The notes below the pieces were generated by a model. The model made no database searches. It saw only the letters and a list, made by a program, of their open reading frames with translations, and had not been told where the DNA came from. From Armatimonadota bacterium (lineage in GTDB: Bacteria; Armatimonadota; JAAZEB01): a DNA stretch of 32,013 nucleotides. The stretch is taken from NCBI GenBank assembly GCA_016199585.1, contig JACQGM010000134.1, positions 1 through 32,013 on the forward strand. The letters are read 5' to 3'. Every line of letters begins with the position of its first letter. The stretch's first letter is position 1. A program made the translations under genes and the position numbers. Shown here one piece after another: positions 1 to 7,267 of the stretch.

Positions 1-44
1 AATCGTACTCATACATCCTGAACTGTTACCCCCTGCCGTGCCCG

Positions 45-73
45 TTGACTCCTCTCCCGGCGGCTGGTACAAT
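45..73 (+). promoter_or_regulatory. Sigma-70-type promoter for the first membrane protein gene
   Basis: The -35 box TTGACT (45-50) and the -10 box TACAAT (68-73) each differ by one base from the consensus and are separated by exactly 17 bases. Transcription would start near 80. This places the ATG at 119 downstream of the start site and rules out the longer reading frame that begins at 38, upstream of the promoter. Confidence 0.72.
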
Positions 74-118
74 AGCAGCGGGCCTGATGCCAGCCCGGGG
101 GGATGGCGGGAGGTTGCC

Positions 119-700
119 ATGACCACGGCACTACCGGTCGCTCGCGCGCTGCTCGCGGTTGCTCGCCTGGGGTTCGCCGTGGCTCGCCTGGTGCCTGTTC
201 GGGTGTTCTATCTGGTCGCGCTCTGGGGCTGCTTTGGCATCGCCCGCTTACCGGTGGGCCCTCAAGGCGTGTGGTGGGTTCCTGCAGTGTGGGGAGGGGC
301 GGGGCTCTTCGGCTTCCTCTTCGAGTGGAATGGCCACGCGACGCGACGGGCGATGGTGGCAGAGGTGCTTCGTTCTTCCCTGAGAGGTACTGCCCTGCTC
401 GCTGGAATGGTCTTCCTCCCCGTTCCTTACGTCCTCTGGTACATGGCACTCCTCTCCCTGATCTTGGTGCGGCTCACCCGCTGCGAGCGGGAGGCCATCG
501 GGGAGCAGTACCGGGCCCTCCGCGCCGTTGGTCAGCCGACGGTCAGCCGGCTCCCAGCGGAACTCATCGCCAGCGAGGCCCCGCCGGGGCGCGGCACCGA
601 GATGGAGGCAGGGGAAGCCCCTGCTGGTCGCGGCACCGAGCTGGAGGCGGCTCCACACCCGGGAGGCCGCGGGGTTGGGGTGCCCTCGCGCCCGGCCTGA
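119..700 (+). CDS. Small multi-pass membrane protein with a repeat-derived tail
   Basis: I do not recognise the family. The ATG at 119 is preceded by a GGGAGG-type ribosome site and lies about 40 bases after a near-consensus promoter; the product is 193 residues. Hydrophobic stretches at roughly residues 10-45, 50-68 and 97-122 suggest three or more membrane passes, with a charged arginine-rich loop (NGHATRRAM) between the second and third. After the last segment comes a soluble tail of about 70 residues. The end of that tail is a 13-residue tandem repeat (GRGTEMEAGEAPA, then GRGTELEAAPHPG, then GRG), encoded by a 39-base DNA repeat containing small hairpins. The tail therefore looks like repeat DNA captured into the reading frame. 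It is separated from the downstream AAA+ gene by its own promoter and a palindromic repeat, so a functional link is not implied. Confidence 0.7.
   Translation: MTTALPVARALLAVARLGFAVARLVPVRVFYLVALWGCFGIARLPVGPQGVWWVPAVWGGAGLFGFLFEWNGHATRRAMVAEVLRSSLRGTALLAGMVFLPVPYVLWYMALLSLILVRLTRCEREAIGEQYRALRAVGQPTVSRLPAELIASEAPPGRGTEMEAGEAPAGRGTELEAAPHPGGRGVGVPSRPA
578..650 (+). repeat. 39-base tandem repeat inside a coding tail
   Basis: A 21-base unit starting GCGGCACCGAG at 591 recurs at 630 with two base changes. The preceding halves form hairpins: GCCCC-GCC-GGGGC at 578-590 and GCAGGGG-AAG-CCCCTGC at 608-624. The period of 39 bases keeps the reading frame. Confidence 0.7.
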
Positions 701-729
701 ACCGTGTGGGAGTTCGGGATTTGTGAGCA

Positions 730-802
730 GGGCGGGCCGAGACGGAGCGCGGCCCCTACGGAGTGCGCCTGGCATGTAGGGTTGCTGCTCTGACTGCGAC
801 CA
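730..802. repeat. Palindromic interspersed repeat (family R1), copy A
   Basis: Positions 730-759 match, base for base apart from a few changes, the reverse complement of 7071-7097 (core GACGGAGCGCGGCCCCTAC). A degenerate second arm begins with GTAGGG near 776. It fills the gap between two plus-strand genes and could fold in the RNA, possibly acting as a weak terminator. Confidence 0.6.
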
Positions 803-825
803 TTGGGCACTGAGGCGTTTTCGTC

Positions 826-855
826 TTGACTCCCCCCGCCCCCCTGTGCTACCCT
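826..855 (+). promoter_or_regulatory. Probable promoter of the AAA+/TPR pair
   Basis: TTGACT at 826-831 is followed after 18 bases by TACCCT at 850-855, with an upstream TG at 847-848 that makes an extended -10. The start site would lie near 862, giving a leader of about 40 bases before the ATG at 901. A TTG start codon at 826 would lie inside this -35 box and is unlikely. Confidence 0.55.
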
Positions 856-900
856 TACCGCGTGCGCGATGCCCCTCTGCCGGCGGGAAGGAACCCGGAG

Positions 901-2250
901 ATGCCGAAGGAAGCCGATGCCATGCGCGCCCTGCGCGAGGCGCTGAGCCACTCCCCCGACAACGTGCCCCTGCGTCGGCACCTGGCGGAGACCCTCGTCT
1001 CCCTGGGCGAGTTCGACGAGGCGGAGAAGGAGTTCCGCCGCGTCCTTCAGCTCGCCCCGAACGACACGCGCGCCAAGCTCGGCCTGGCGGAGGCCTACCA
1101 TGCCCGGGGCCGGCACCATGTCGCCCTCGCCGTGCTGGAGGACCTCCTCTCCGCCCCCGAGGCCACCGGCGCCGCCCACCTCCTCCACGCCCGCGTGCTC
1201 CTCAAGACCGGGCAGGTCGGCGCCGCCGTCCGCGCCTACCGCCAGGCGGTCGAGACAGACCCCTCGCTGGCCGACGATGCGCTCGCCGAGGCGCTGGGCG
1301 TGGATGCCGGAATCGAGAGCGCCGCCGAGGTGGTGGAGGGCCGGGTGCGCGCCCTCGACGGCGAGGCGGGCGACACGCTCACGGAGCTGGAGCGGCCGGG
1401 GCTCACCTTCGCCGACGTCGGCGGGATGGACGCGGTGAAGGAAGAGATCCGCATGAAGATCATCTACCCGCTCACCAACCGCGACCTCTACGCCGCCTAC
1501 GGCAAGCCGGTCGGCGGGGGCATCCTGATGTACGGCCCGCCCGGGTGCGGCAAGACCTACCTGGCACGCGCCACCGCCGGGGAGATCCGCGCCGGCTTCC
1601 TCGCCGTCGGGCTGCACGACGTGCTCGACATGTGGATCGGCCAGAGCGAGCGCCGCCTGCACGAAATCTTCGAGCAGGCGCGCCGCACCCGTCCCTGCGT
1701 CCTCTTCTTCGACGAGGCCGACGCCCTCGGCGCCAGCCGCAGCGACATGCGCCACAGCGGCGGCCGCCAGATCATCAACCAGTTCCTCGCCGAGCTGGAC
1801 GGCGTGCAGGCATCCAATGAGGGCGTCCTCGTTCTGGCGGCCACCAACGCCCCTTGGCACCTCGATCCCGCCTTCCGCCGTCCTGGGCGCTTCGACCGCG
1901 TCCTCTTCATCCCGCCGCCCGATGCCCCCGCGCGCGCCGCCATTCTCGAGATCTTGCTGAAGGGCAAGCCGCTGGAGAAGGTGGACCATGCGCAGGTGGC
2001 CGCGAAGAGCGATGGCTTCTCCGGCGCCGACCTGAAGGCGGTGGTGGACGTGACCATCGAGGCGAAGCTGCGCGAGGCGATGAAGCGCGGCGTGCCCCAG
2101 CCTATCGGCACGCGCGACCTCCTGGCCGCCGCCCGCGGCGTGAAGGCATCCACCCGCGAGTGGTTCGCCACGGCCCGCAACTACGCCCTCTACTCCAACC
2201 AGGGCGGCATCTACGACGACATCCTGCACTACCTGGGGCTGAAGAAATGA
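901..2250 (+). CDS. TPR-containing AAA+ ATPase
   Basis: A cytosolic ATPase of 449 residues. The first 170 or so residues are helical TPR-type repeats (for example the stretch around AEKEFRRVLQLAPNDTRA). The rest is a classical AAA module related to the p97/Cdc48/spastin group: Walker A GPPGCGKT (G212 to T219, K218), Walker B VLFFDEAD (D271, E272), and a second region of homology ending PAFRRPGRFDR, with arginines 326, 327, 330 and 333 available as fingers. The ATG at 901 follows GGGAAGGA by 8 bases. The next gene starts inside its stop codon (ATGA), so the two products are probably made in fixed ratio and may work together. The substrate is unknown. By family logic it remodels or unfolds a partner recognised through the TPRs; that role is inference. 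Confidence 0.9.
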   Translation: MPKEADAMRALREALSHSPDNVPLRRHLAETLVSLGEFDEAEKEFRRVLQLAPNDTRAKLGLAEAYHARGRHHVALAVLEDLLSAPEATGAAHLLHARVLLKTGQVGAAVRAYRQAVETDPSLADDALAEALGVDAGIESAAEVVEGRVRALDGEAGDTLTELERPGLTFADVGGMDAVKEEIRMKIIYPLTNRDLYAAYGKPVGGGILMYGPPGCGKTYLARATAGEIRAGFLAVGLHDVLDMWIGQSERRLHEIFEQARRTRPCVLFFDEADALGASRSDMRHSGGRQIINQFLAELDGVQASNEGVLVLAATNAPWHLDPAFRRPGRFDRVLFIPPPDAPARAAILEILLKGKPLEKVDHAQVAAKSDGFSGADLKAVVDVTIEAKLREAMKRGVPQPIGTRDLLAAARGVKASTREWFATARNYALYSNQGGIYDDILHYLGLKK

Positions 2251-3524
2251 GCGAAGCCCATATCCACCGCGCCGCGGTCCTCCTCCGGCAGGAGCGCTAC
2301 GACCAGGCCGCCCGGGAGCTGCGCGGCGCCCTCGCCGACGACCCGGACGACGCCTTCGCGCACGCCCTCCTCGCCATCGCCCTCAGCGCCTCCGAGAAGT
2401 ACCCGGAGGCCACCGAGCAGGCGCGCGCCGCCATTCACCTCGGACCCGACCTGCCGCTCGCGCACTACGCCCTCGCCAACGTCCTGGGGGCCCGCGGCTA
2501 CCTGAAGGAGGCCGAGGCGGCCATCCGCGAGGCGATCCGGCTGGACCCCGAGGACCCTGATCACTTCGGGGTGCTGGCCCGCCTCGCCATTCAGCAGCGC
2601 CGCTGGCAGGATGCCCTCGGTGCGGCAGACCAGGGCCTGCGGCTCGACCCCGAGCACGACGAGTGCGCCAACCTGCGGGCGATGGCGCTCGTGCAGCTCG
2701 GACGCAAGGAGGATGCCGGCGCCGCCATCGAGGGCGCGCTGGCGCGCGATCCGGAGAACGCGCTCACCCACGCCAATCAGGGGTGGGCGCTCCTCCATCA
2801 GGGGCGGCACAAGGAAGCGATGGAGTCCTTCCGCGAGGCGCTGCGCCTGGATCCGGAGCTGGAGTGGGCGCGCGCCGGCATCGTCGAGGCGCTCAAGGCC
2901 CGGCACCTCCTCTATGGCCTGATGCTGCGCTACTTCCTCTGGATGTCGCGTCTCAGCGCGCGGGGGCAGTGGGCGGTGGTGCTCGGGGGCGTGTTCGGGG
3001 TGCGCATCCTTCGCAACCTGGCGCGCGAGATGCCCGCGCTGCGGCCCGTCGTGACGCCGATCGTGGCGCTCTACCTCCTCTTCGCCCTCCTCACCTGGAC
3101 GGCGGACCCGCTCTTCAACGTGATCCTGCGCCTGAACCGCTTCGGCCGGCTGGCGCTCTCCCGCGAGCAGATCGTCGCCTCGAACTGGGTGGGCGGCTCG
3201 CTGCTGGGCGGCATGGCGGCGGTGGTGCTCTCCCTGGCGCTCCGGGTCCCCGCGCTGCTCATCGTCGGCGCGGAGCTGGCGCTCTTGATCCTCCCGCTGG
3301 CGGGTACCTTCCGCTGCAAGCTCGGCTGGCCGCGCCTGGCGATGGGCACCTACACCGCCGGCGTGGCGGCGATGGGCCTGGCCGGCGCCCTGCTGGTCCA
3401 CCTCGGCGCGGCGAGCGGCCGCGTGCCCCCGGCGGCCGCCTCGCTGCTCGGCCTCTGCCTGCTCGGGATCCTCTTCTCCACCTGGATTGGGAACCTGCTG
3501 GCGCTGGCGTCGCCGAAACGGTAG
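2247..3524 (+). CDS. TPR protein with C-terminal membrane domain
   Basis: 425 residues, starting at an ATG that overlaps the upstream stop by four bases. Roughly residues 1-220 are about six TPR units with the usual A-x-LGL-x-P pattern (for example LREALRLDPELEWARAG at the end). From about residue 225 the protein becomes hydrophobic, with about six predicted membrane segments (YGLMLRYFLWM, VVTPIVALYLLFALLTW, LLGGMAAVVLSLAL, ALLIVGAELALLILPL, and two more near the C-terminus). The TPRs should face the cytosol because there is no signal peptide. The coupling with the AAA+ gene suggests a membrane receptor or adaptor for the ATPase; that is inference from gene order and shared TPR content. No enzyme motif was seen. 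Confidence 0.85.
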   Translation: MSEAHIHRAAVLLRQERYDQAARELRGALADDPDDAFAHALLAIALSASEKYPEATEQARAAIHLGPDLPLAHYALANVLGARGYLKEAEAAIREAIRLDPEDPDHFGVLARLAIQQRRWQDALGAADQGLRLDPEHDECANLRAMALVQLGRKEDAGAAIEGALARDPENALTHANQGWALLHQGRHKEAMESFREALRLDPELEWARAGIVEALKARHLLYGLMLRYFLWMSRLSARGQWAVVLGGVFGVRILRNLAREMPALRPVVTPIVALYLLFALLTWTADPLFNVILRLNRFGRLALSREQIVASNWVGGSLLGGMAAVVLSLALRVPALLIVGAELALLILPLAGTFRCKLGWPRLAMGTYTAGVAAMGLAGALLVHLGAASGRVPPAAASLLGLCLLGILFSTWIGNLLALASPKR

Positions 3525-3576
3525 CCCGAGACTGTCCGGCGTGGAGGGAACAGCGCCCTGCGTACCGAAGATGGCC

Positions 3577-3603
3577 GTAGGGGCTGCCCTCTGTGTCGGC
3601 CCG
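3577..3603. repeat. Palindromic interspersed repeat (family R1), copy B
   Basis: GTAGGGGCTGCCCTCTGTGT and the following CGGCCCG match 7071-7097 in the same orientation with three or four changes. A very degenerate opposite arm may lie at about 3540-3563. It occupies the gap before the methyltransferase gene. Confidence 0.55.
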
Positions 3604-3655
3604 ATCCGCGATCTCATCCCTGTCTGGGCATCCTATGAGAGGAGCCGGTGACTCG

Positions 3656-6600
3656 ATGGCGGCAGAGACCCTTGAGAGCACGGTCTGGCGGCAGATTCGC
3701 AGCCGGGTAACGCATTTGGCCGACGCAATCCGCACCGCGGCCGAGGCGAACCCTGGGAACGAAGCGCAGTTCGTTCTCGAGTGCGACCACCTTCTGGCGG
3801 ACGTCGCGACGAACCTGGGCCTGTGCTGGGATCCCCGGGGCGAGCGTCGCGTCGTATGGCAGGAGGACACTGGTCCCAGAAGCGGGCGCATTGACCGCCT
3901 TTTCCATCGCGTCGTCGTGGAGTACGAGCCCCCAGGCTCGCTCTACCCCACCAACGAAGGGCACACCAACCGGCACGCGATCGAGCAAGCGCGCCAGTAT
4001 ATGGATGCGCTGATCGCCACCGAGGGTTGGGAATCCCCTTCGGTGGCGGGGGTGGTCACGGACGGGCTTCGGTTCATCTTCTGCCGCTACAGCGCCGGAC
4101 AATGGGTCCAGGAAGCCCCCACCGAAACCAACCCGGTGAGTGTGGGCCGCTTCCTGCGCCTGCTGCTCACGTTCCGCCGTCCGCCGCTCTTGCCCGAGCC
4201 GCTCGTTCGGGAGTTCGGCGCCGAGAGCGAGAAGACCACCATCGCCACCGTCCGCGCGCTCTACGATGCCCTCGGCTCGCCGGGCCGCTTCACGGAGGCC
4301 GTGTTCAACCAGTGGAAGGACTACTTCGCCGACATTGCCGGCCTGAATCCCGAGCGGCTTCAGGACAAGAAGGAGTTGATGACCTTCGCCCGCCGCGTGC
4401 TGGGCAGGGAAGCCGTCCAGCCGGATCGCCTCCTCTTCGCCCTCTACACCTACAGCGCCCTGCTCATCAAGCTCCTGGTCGTGGCCGCCGTGATGCGTTT
4501 CTTCGAGACCGACAGGGAGGACCGGCTGGCCGGGTGGGCCGCGCTGGAGGACGAGGGGCTACGCGAGCGCCTCCGAGAGGTGGAGAGCGGCGCCTTCTTC
4601 GCCCGGATCGTCCGCAACTTCACCGAGGGCGACTTCTTCGGGTGGTATGTGGAGGAGTGGTCCCCGGCCATCGCGCGCCAGGTGAAGCAGCTCCTGACCC
4701 AGCTCTCGGAATATGACCCCGACGCCGTGGAGCAGGCCCCCGAGCGGGTGCGCGACCTCCTGAAGCGCCTCTACCACGGCCTCTTCCCGCGCCAGGTGCG
4801 CCACGACCTGGGCGAATACTACACCCCCGACTGGCTGGCCGAGCGCCTCCTGGCGCAGGTGGACTCGGACCTCTTCGGCGACCTCCCGGCGGGGGAGGAG
4901 AGACGCCGCCTCCAGGCCCGGCGCGTGGCTCGCGACCTGACCACCAAGCGGTTCCTGGACCCCGCCTGCGGGAGCGGCACCTTCCTGGTCCTCATCATCC
5001 GCCGCCTCCGCCAGTGGGCCCGCGAGTGCGGTGTCTCCGAGAGCCAGACGCTCCTGCCCGCCCTTCTCCAGAACGTGGTCGGGTTCGATCTCAACCCGCT
5101 GGCCGTGATCTCCGCGCGCGCCAACTTCCTCCTTGCCATCGCCGACCTCCTCGACCCGGAGGCCGAGCCGGTGGAGCTGCCGATCTACCTGGCCGACTCC
5201 ATCGTACTCCCGGCCGAGGGCCAGGGCGACTCGCTCTACTCAGCTCCGAAGGGTGTCTATGAGCTCCCTCTGCGCGGCGTGGGGAAGCAGTTCGTGGTGC
5301 CCGACGCGCTCGCCAACCGGGAGCGCCTGGGCACGCTGGCCCGCCTCCTGCGCCGCGACGTGAACGAGGAAGTCGGCGCCGATGCCTTTCTGCGCGCCTG
5401 TGAGGGGCAGTTCAGCCTCCCGGCAGCGGAGTGGCGTCGCTCCGAGCCCCACCTGCGCGAGCTCTACGACATGCTCCTCCAGCTCCACCGGGAAGGACGG
5501 AACGGCCTGTGGGCCGACCTCGCCCGGAACATGTTCATGCCCCTCTTCGTCTCTCCTGCCGACTACGTCGTCGGGAATCCCCCTTGGGTCAATTGGGAGA
5601 GCCTGCCGCAGGAGTACCGCGACCGGAGCAAGGTTCTCTGGCGGAAGTGCGGGCTGTTCCCGGAACTGAAGGGGATAGATCGGCACCTTGGCAAGACGAA
5701 AGTTGACCTTTCTCAACTCCTCACCTACGTGGCCGCCGATCTCTACTTGAAGCGAGGCGGCAAGCTCGGATTCGTCATCACTCAGAGCGTCTTCAAGACG
5801 AGCGGCGCCGGCCAGGGCTTCCGACGCTTCCAGATTGGCGAAGGGGATGCGCTTCGGGTGCTGACGGTAGACGATTTCTCTGCACTCCAGCCCTTTGAGG
5901 GTGCGACGAACCGCACGGCGGCGTTTGTGCTGAGCAAGGGGCAGCCCACCGCGTACCCGATCACTTACTACGCCTGGAAGAAGGGCGGCAGGCGCAGCGT
6001 TCCTTTCACCGCCAGCCTGCAGGAAGCGCAGGAGCTCCTCCAGTCGACCACGCTGGCCGCCGAGCCGGTGGATGCCCGCGATCCCACCAGCGCCTGGATC
6101 ACCGCCACCCGGCCCGCGCTGCGCGCCCTGCGCAAGGTGCTGGGCCAGAGTGACTACCGGGCCTACGCCGGAGCCTATTCGGGCGGCGCCAACGCCGTCT
6201 ACTGGCTGGAGGTCCTGCGCCAGAACCCCGACGGCACGGTGCAGGCGCGCAACATCACCGAGGGGGCGAAGCGAGAGGTGCAGGCGGGCCTGTACACCCT
6301 CGAACCGGACCTGCTGTACCCCCTCTTGCGCGGGAGGGAGGTGAGCCAGTGGTGTGCATCAACAGACGTTAGCCGAAGGTTCCTGGTCACAGCGCCACCA
6401 GGCACTCTGGGCAAAGCCATAGCGGTCACGGCGATGTCGAACCAGTTCCCGCGCACGCTGAGGTACCTCGAGAGGCATGAGTCTATCCTGCGGTCCCGGC
6501 AGGACGGAGGTCTCAAGAGCTTCATGGCGCGTGGGGGTGAGTTCTACGCGGGTGTCTTCCGCGCCTATCATTTTGCCCCCCATAAGGTGGTGTGGGCGGA

Positions 6601-7003
6601 ACAGGGGCACTTCGGGTGTGCCGTAGTGGGCACTGAGCGCGGACAGCCGGTTGTGCCGGACCACAAGATCATGCTCCTCCCCTTTGAGAACCCGGATGAA
6701 GCGCACTTTGTCTGCGGTGCCGCGAACTCGTCGCCGTTTCGCTTGGGCGTGGCTGCCTACACTATCTCGATTCAGCAGGACCCCCACATCTTTCAGAACA
6801 TCCGCATCCCCCGCTACCAGCCGGGCAACCCCACCCACGCCCGCCTGGCGGAGCTGTCGCAGCGGGCGCACGCCATCGCGGCCGGCGAGTCGCCCGGGGT
6901 ACTGGCGGACGTGGAGCGGGAGATAGACGAGTGCGCCGCCAAGGTCTGGGACCTGACGCCGCAGGAGTTGGCGGCCGTGCAAGAGGCGCTGCGGAACCGG
7001 TAG
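3656..7003 (+). CDS. Fused nuclease-like/N6-adenine DNA methyltransferase (type IIG-like)
   Basis: 1,115 residues from the ATG at 3656, with GAGAGGAG 11 bases upstream. An N-terminal domain has the spacing of a PD-(D/E)XK nuclease: D80 in GRIDRLF, then E89-Y90-E91 in VVVEYEPPG, with glutamate where the lysine is expected. A helical segment follows. The methyltransferase core has motif I FLDPACGSGTFL (433-444, SAM binding), VGFDLNPLAV, and the catalytic motif IV NPPW (641-644), typical of adenine-N6 enzymes. The C-terminal 400 residues would hold the target recognition region and end in the IPRYQPGNPTHARLAELSQ-type segment common in such proteins. No separate specificity or restriction gene adjoins it. 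It probably methylates a specific site, either as a single-chain restriction-modification enzyme or as a solitary methyltransferase if the nuclease is dead. R1 repeats lie on both sides, which fits horizontal exchange. Confidence 0.88.
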   Translation: MAAETLESTVWRQIRSRVTHLADAIRTAAEANPGNEAQFVLECDHLLADVATNLGLCWDPRGERRVVWQEDTGPRSGRIDRLFHRVVVEYEPPGSLYPTNEGHTNRHAIEQARQYMDALIATEGWESPSVAGVVTDGLRFIFCRYSAGQWVQEAPTETNPVSVGRFLRLLLTFRRPPLLPEPLVREFGAESEKTTIATVRALYDALGSPGRFTEAVFNQWKDYFADIAGLNPERLQDKKELMTFARRVLGREAVQPDRLLFALYTYSALLIKLLVVAAVMRFFETDREDRLAGWAALEDEGLRERLREVESGAFFARIVRNFTEGDFFGWYVEEWSPAIARQVKQLLTQLSEYDPDAVEQAPERVRDLLKRLYHGLFPRQVRHDLGEYYTPDWLAERLLAQVDSDLFGDLPAGEERRRLQARRVARDLTTKRFLDPACGSGTFLVLIIRRLRQWARECGVSESQTLLPALLQNVVGFDLNPLAVISARANFLLAIADLLDPEAEPVELPIYLADSIVLPAEGQGDSLYSAPKGVYELPLRGVGKQFVVPDALANRERLGTLARLLRRDVNEEVGADAFLRACEGQFSLPAAEWRRSEPHLRELYDMLLQLHREGRNGLWADLARNMFMPLFVSPADYVVGNPPWVNWESLPQEYRDRSKVLWRKCGLFPELKGIDRHLGKTKVDLSQLLTYVAADLYLKRGGKLGFVITQSVFKTSGAGQGFRRFQIGEGDALRVLTVDDFSALQPFEGATNRTAAFVLSKGQPTAYPITYYAWKKGGRRSVPFTASLQEAQELLQSTTLAAEPVDARDPTSAWITATRPALRALRKVLGQSDYRAYAGAYSGGANAVYWLEVLRQNPDGTVQARNITEGAKREVQAGLYTLEPDLLYPLLRGREVSQWCASTDVSRRFLVTAPPGTLGKAIAVTAMSNQFPRTLRYLERHESILRSRQDGGLKSFMARGGEFYAGVFRAYHFAPHKVVWAEQGHFGCAVVGTERGQPVVPDHKIMLLPFENPDEAHFVCGAANSSPFRLGVAAYTISIQQDPHIFQNIRIPRYQPGNPTHARLAELSQRAHAIAAGESPGVLADVEREIDECAAKVWDLTPQELAAVQEALRNR

Positions 7004-7010
7004 CACGGCG

Positions 7011-7097
7011 CGGGCGCAGACGGAGCGGCGCCCCTACTGATTCCGCACGGTGCGCGGCGTTCCGCCAGATGTAGGGGCCGCACTCCGTGTCGGCCCG
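7011..7097. repeat. Palindromic interspersed repeat (family R1), full copy C
   Basis: Two 27-base arms, CGGGC...CCCCTAC at 7011-7037 and GTAGGGG...GGCCCG at 7071-7097, are imperfect reverse complements around a 33-base centre. It lies directly after the methyltransferase stop codon and could also terminate its transcript. The CTACTGATTC following arm one also follows the in-gene copy at 18055-18080, tying the two sequences together. Confidence 0.7.
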
Positions 7098-7106
7098 CCC
7101 CTTGCG

Positions 7107-7138
7107 AACCGTACTCATGAGCCCTGAACAGTCGCCCC
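7107..7138. repeat. Repeat segment shared with the window's first 32 bases
   Basis: This stretch matches positions 1-32 at 24 of 32 bases (shared cores CGTACTCAT and CCTGAAC). It directly follows R1 copy C, so the start of the window probably lies just downstream of another R1 copy. Confidence 0.5.
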
Positions 7139-7189
7139 GAAGGGCAGGGGTGATTCGCGAGAAGGAACCACCAGGACCGATAGCGAACT

Positions 7190-7210
7190 CGCCCCCAATC
7201 ACGGGGGGCG
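7190..7210. terminator. GC hairpin upstream of the fucosidase-like gene
   Basis: CGCCCCC, a short loop (AATCAC plus one G) and GGGGGCG form a 7-base stem 57 bases before the next start codon. There is no T-run, so a terminator role is weak; it could equally be a leader structure. Confidence 0.25.
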
Positions 7211-7267
7211 CCGGCGCAGGGAACGACCACCCGGCGTTCCCTCCCCGTTCCCCGCTGGAGGTGCTGC

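Noticed and set aside
532-2229. Minus-strand open frame of 565 codons opposite the AAA+ gene
   Set aside because: It crosses a promoter, a repeat and part of another gene, and the AAA+ motifs on the plus strand are unmistakable.
2229-3617. Minus-strand open frame of 462 codons opposite the TPR membrane gene
   Set aside because: Composition is Q/R/E/G-rich without hydrophobic cores; the plus-strand TPR pattern explains the open frame.
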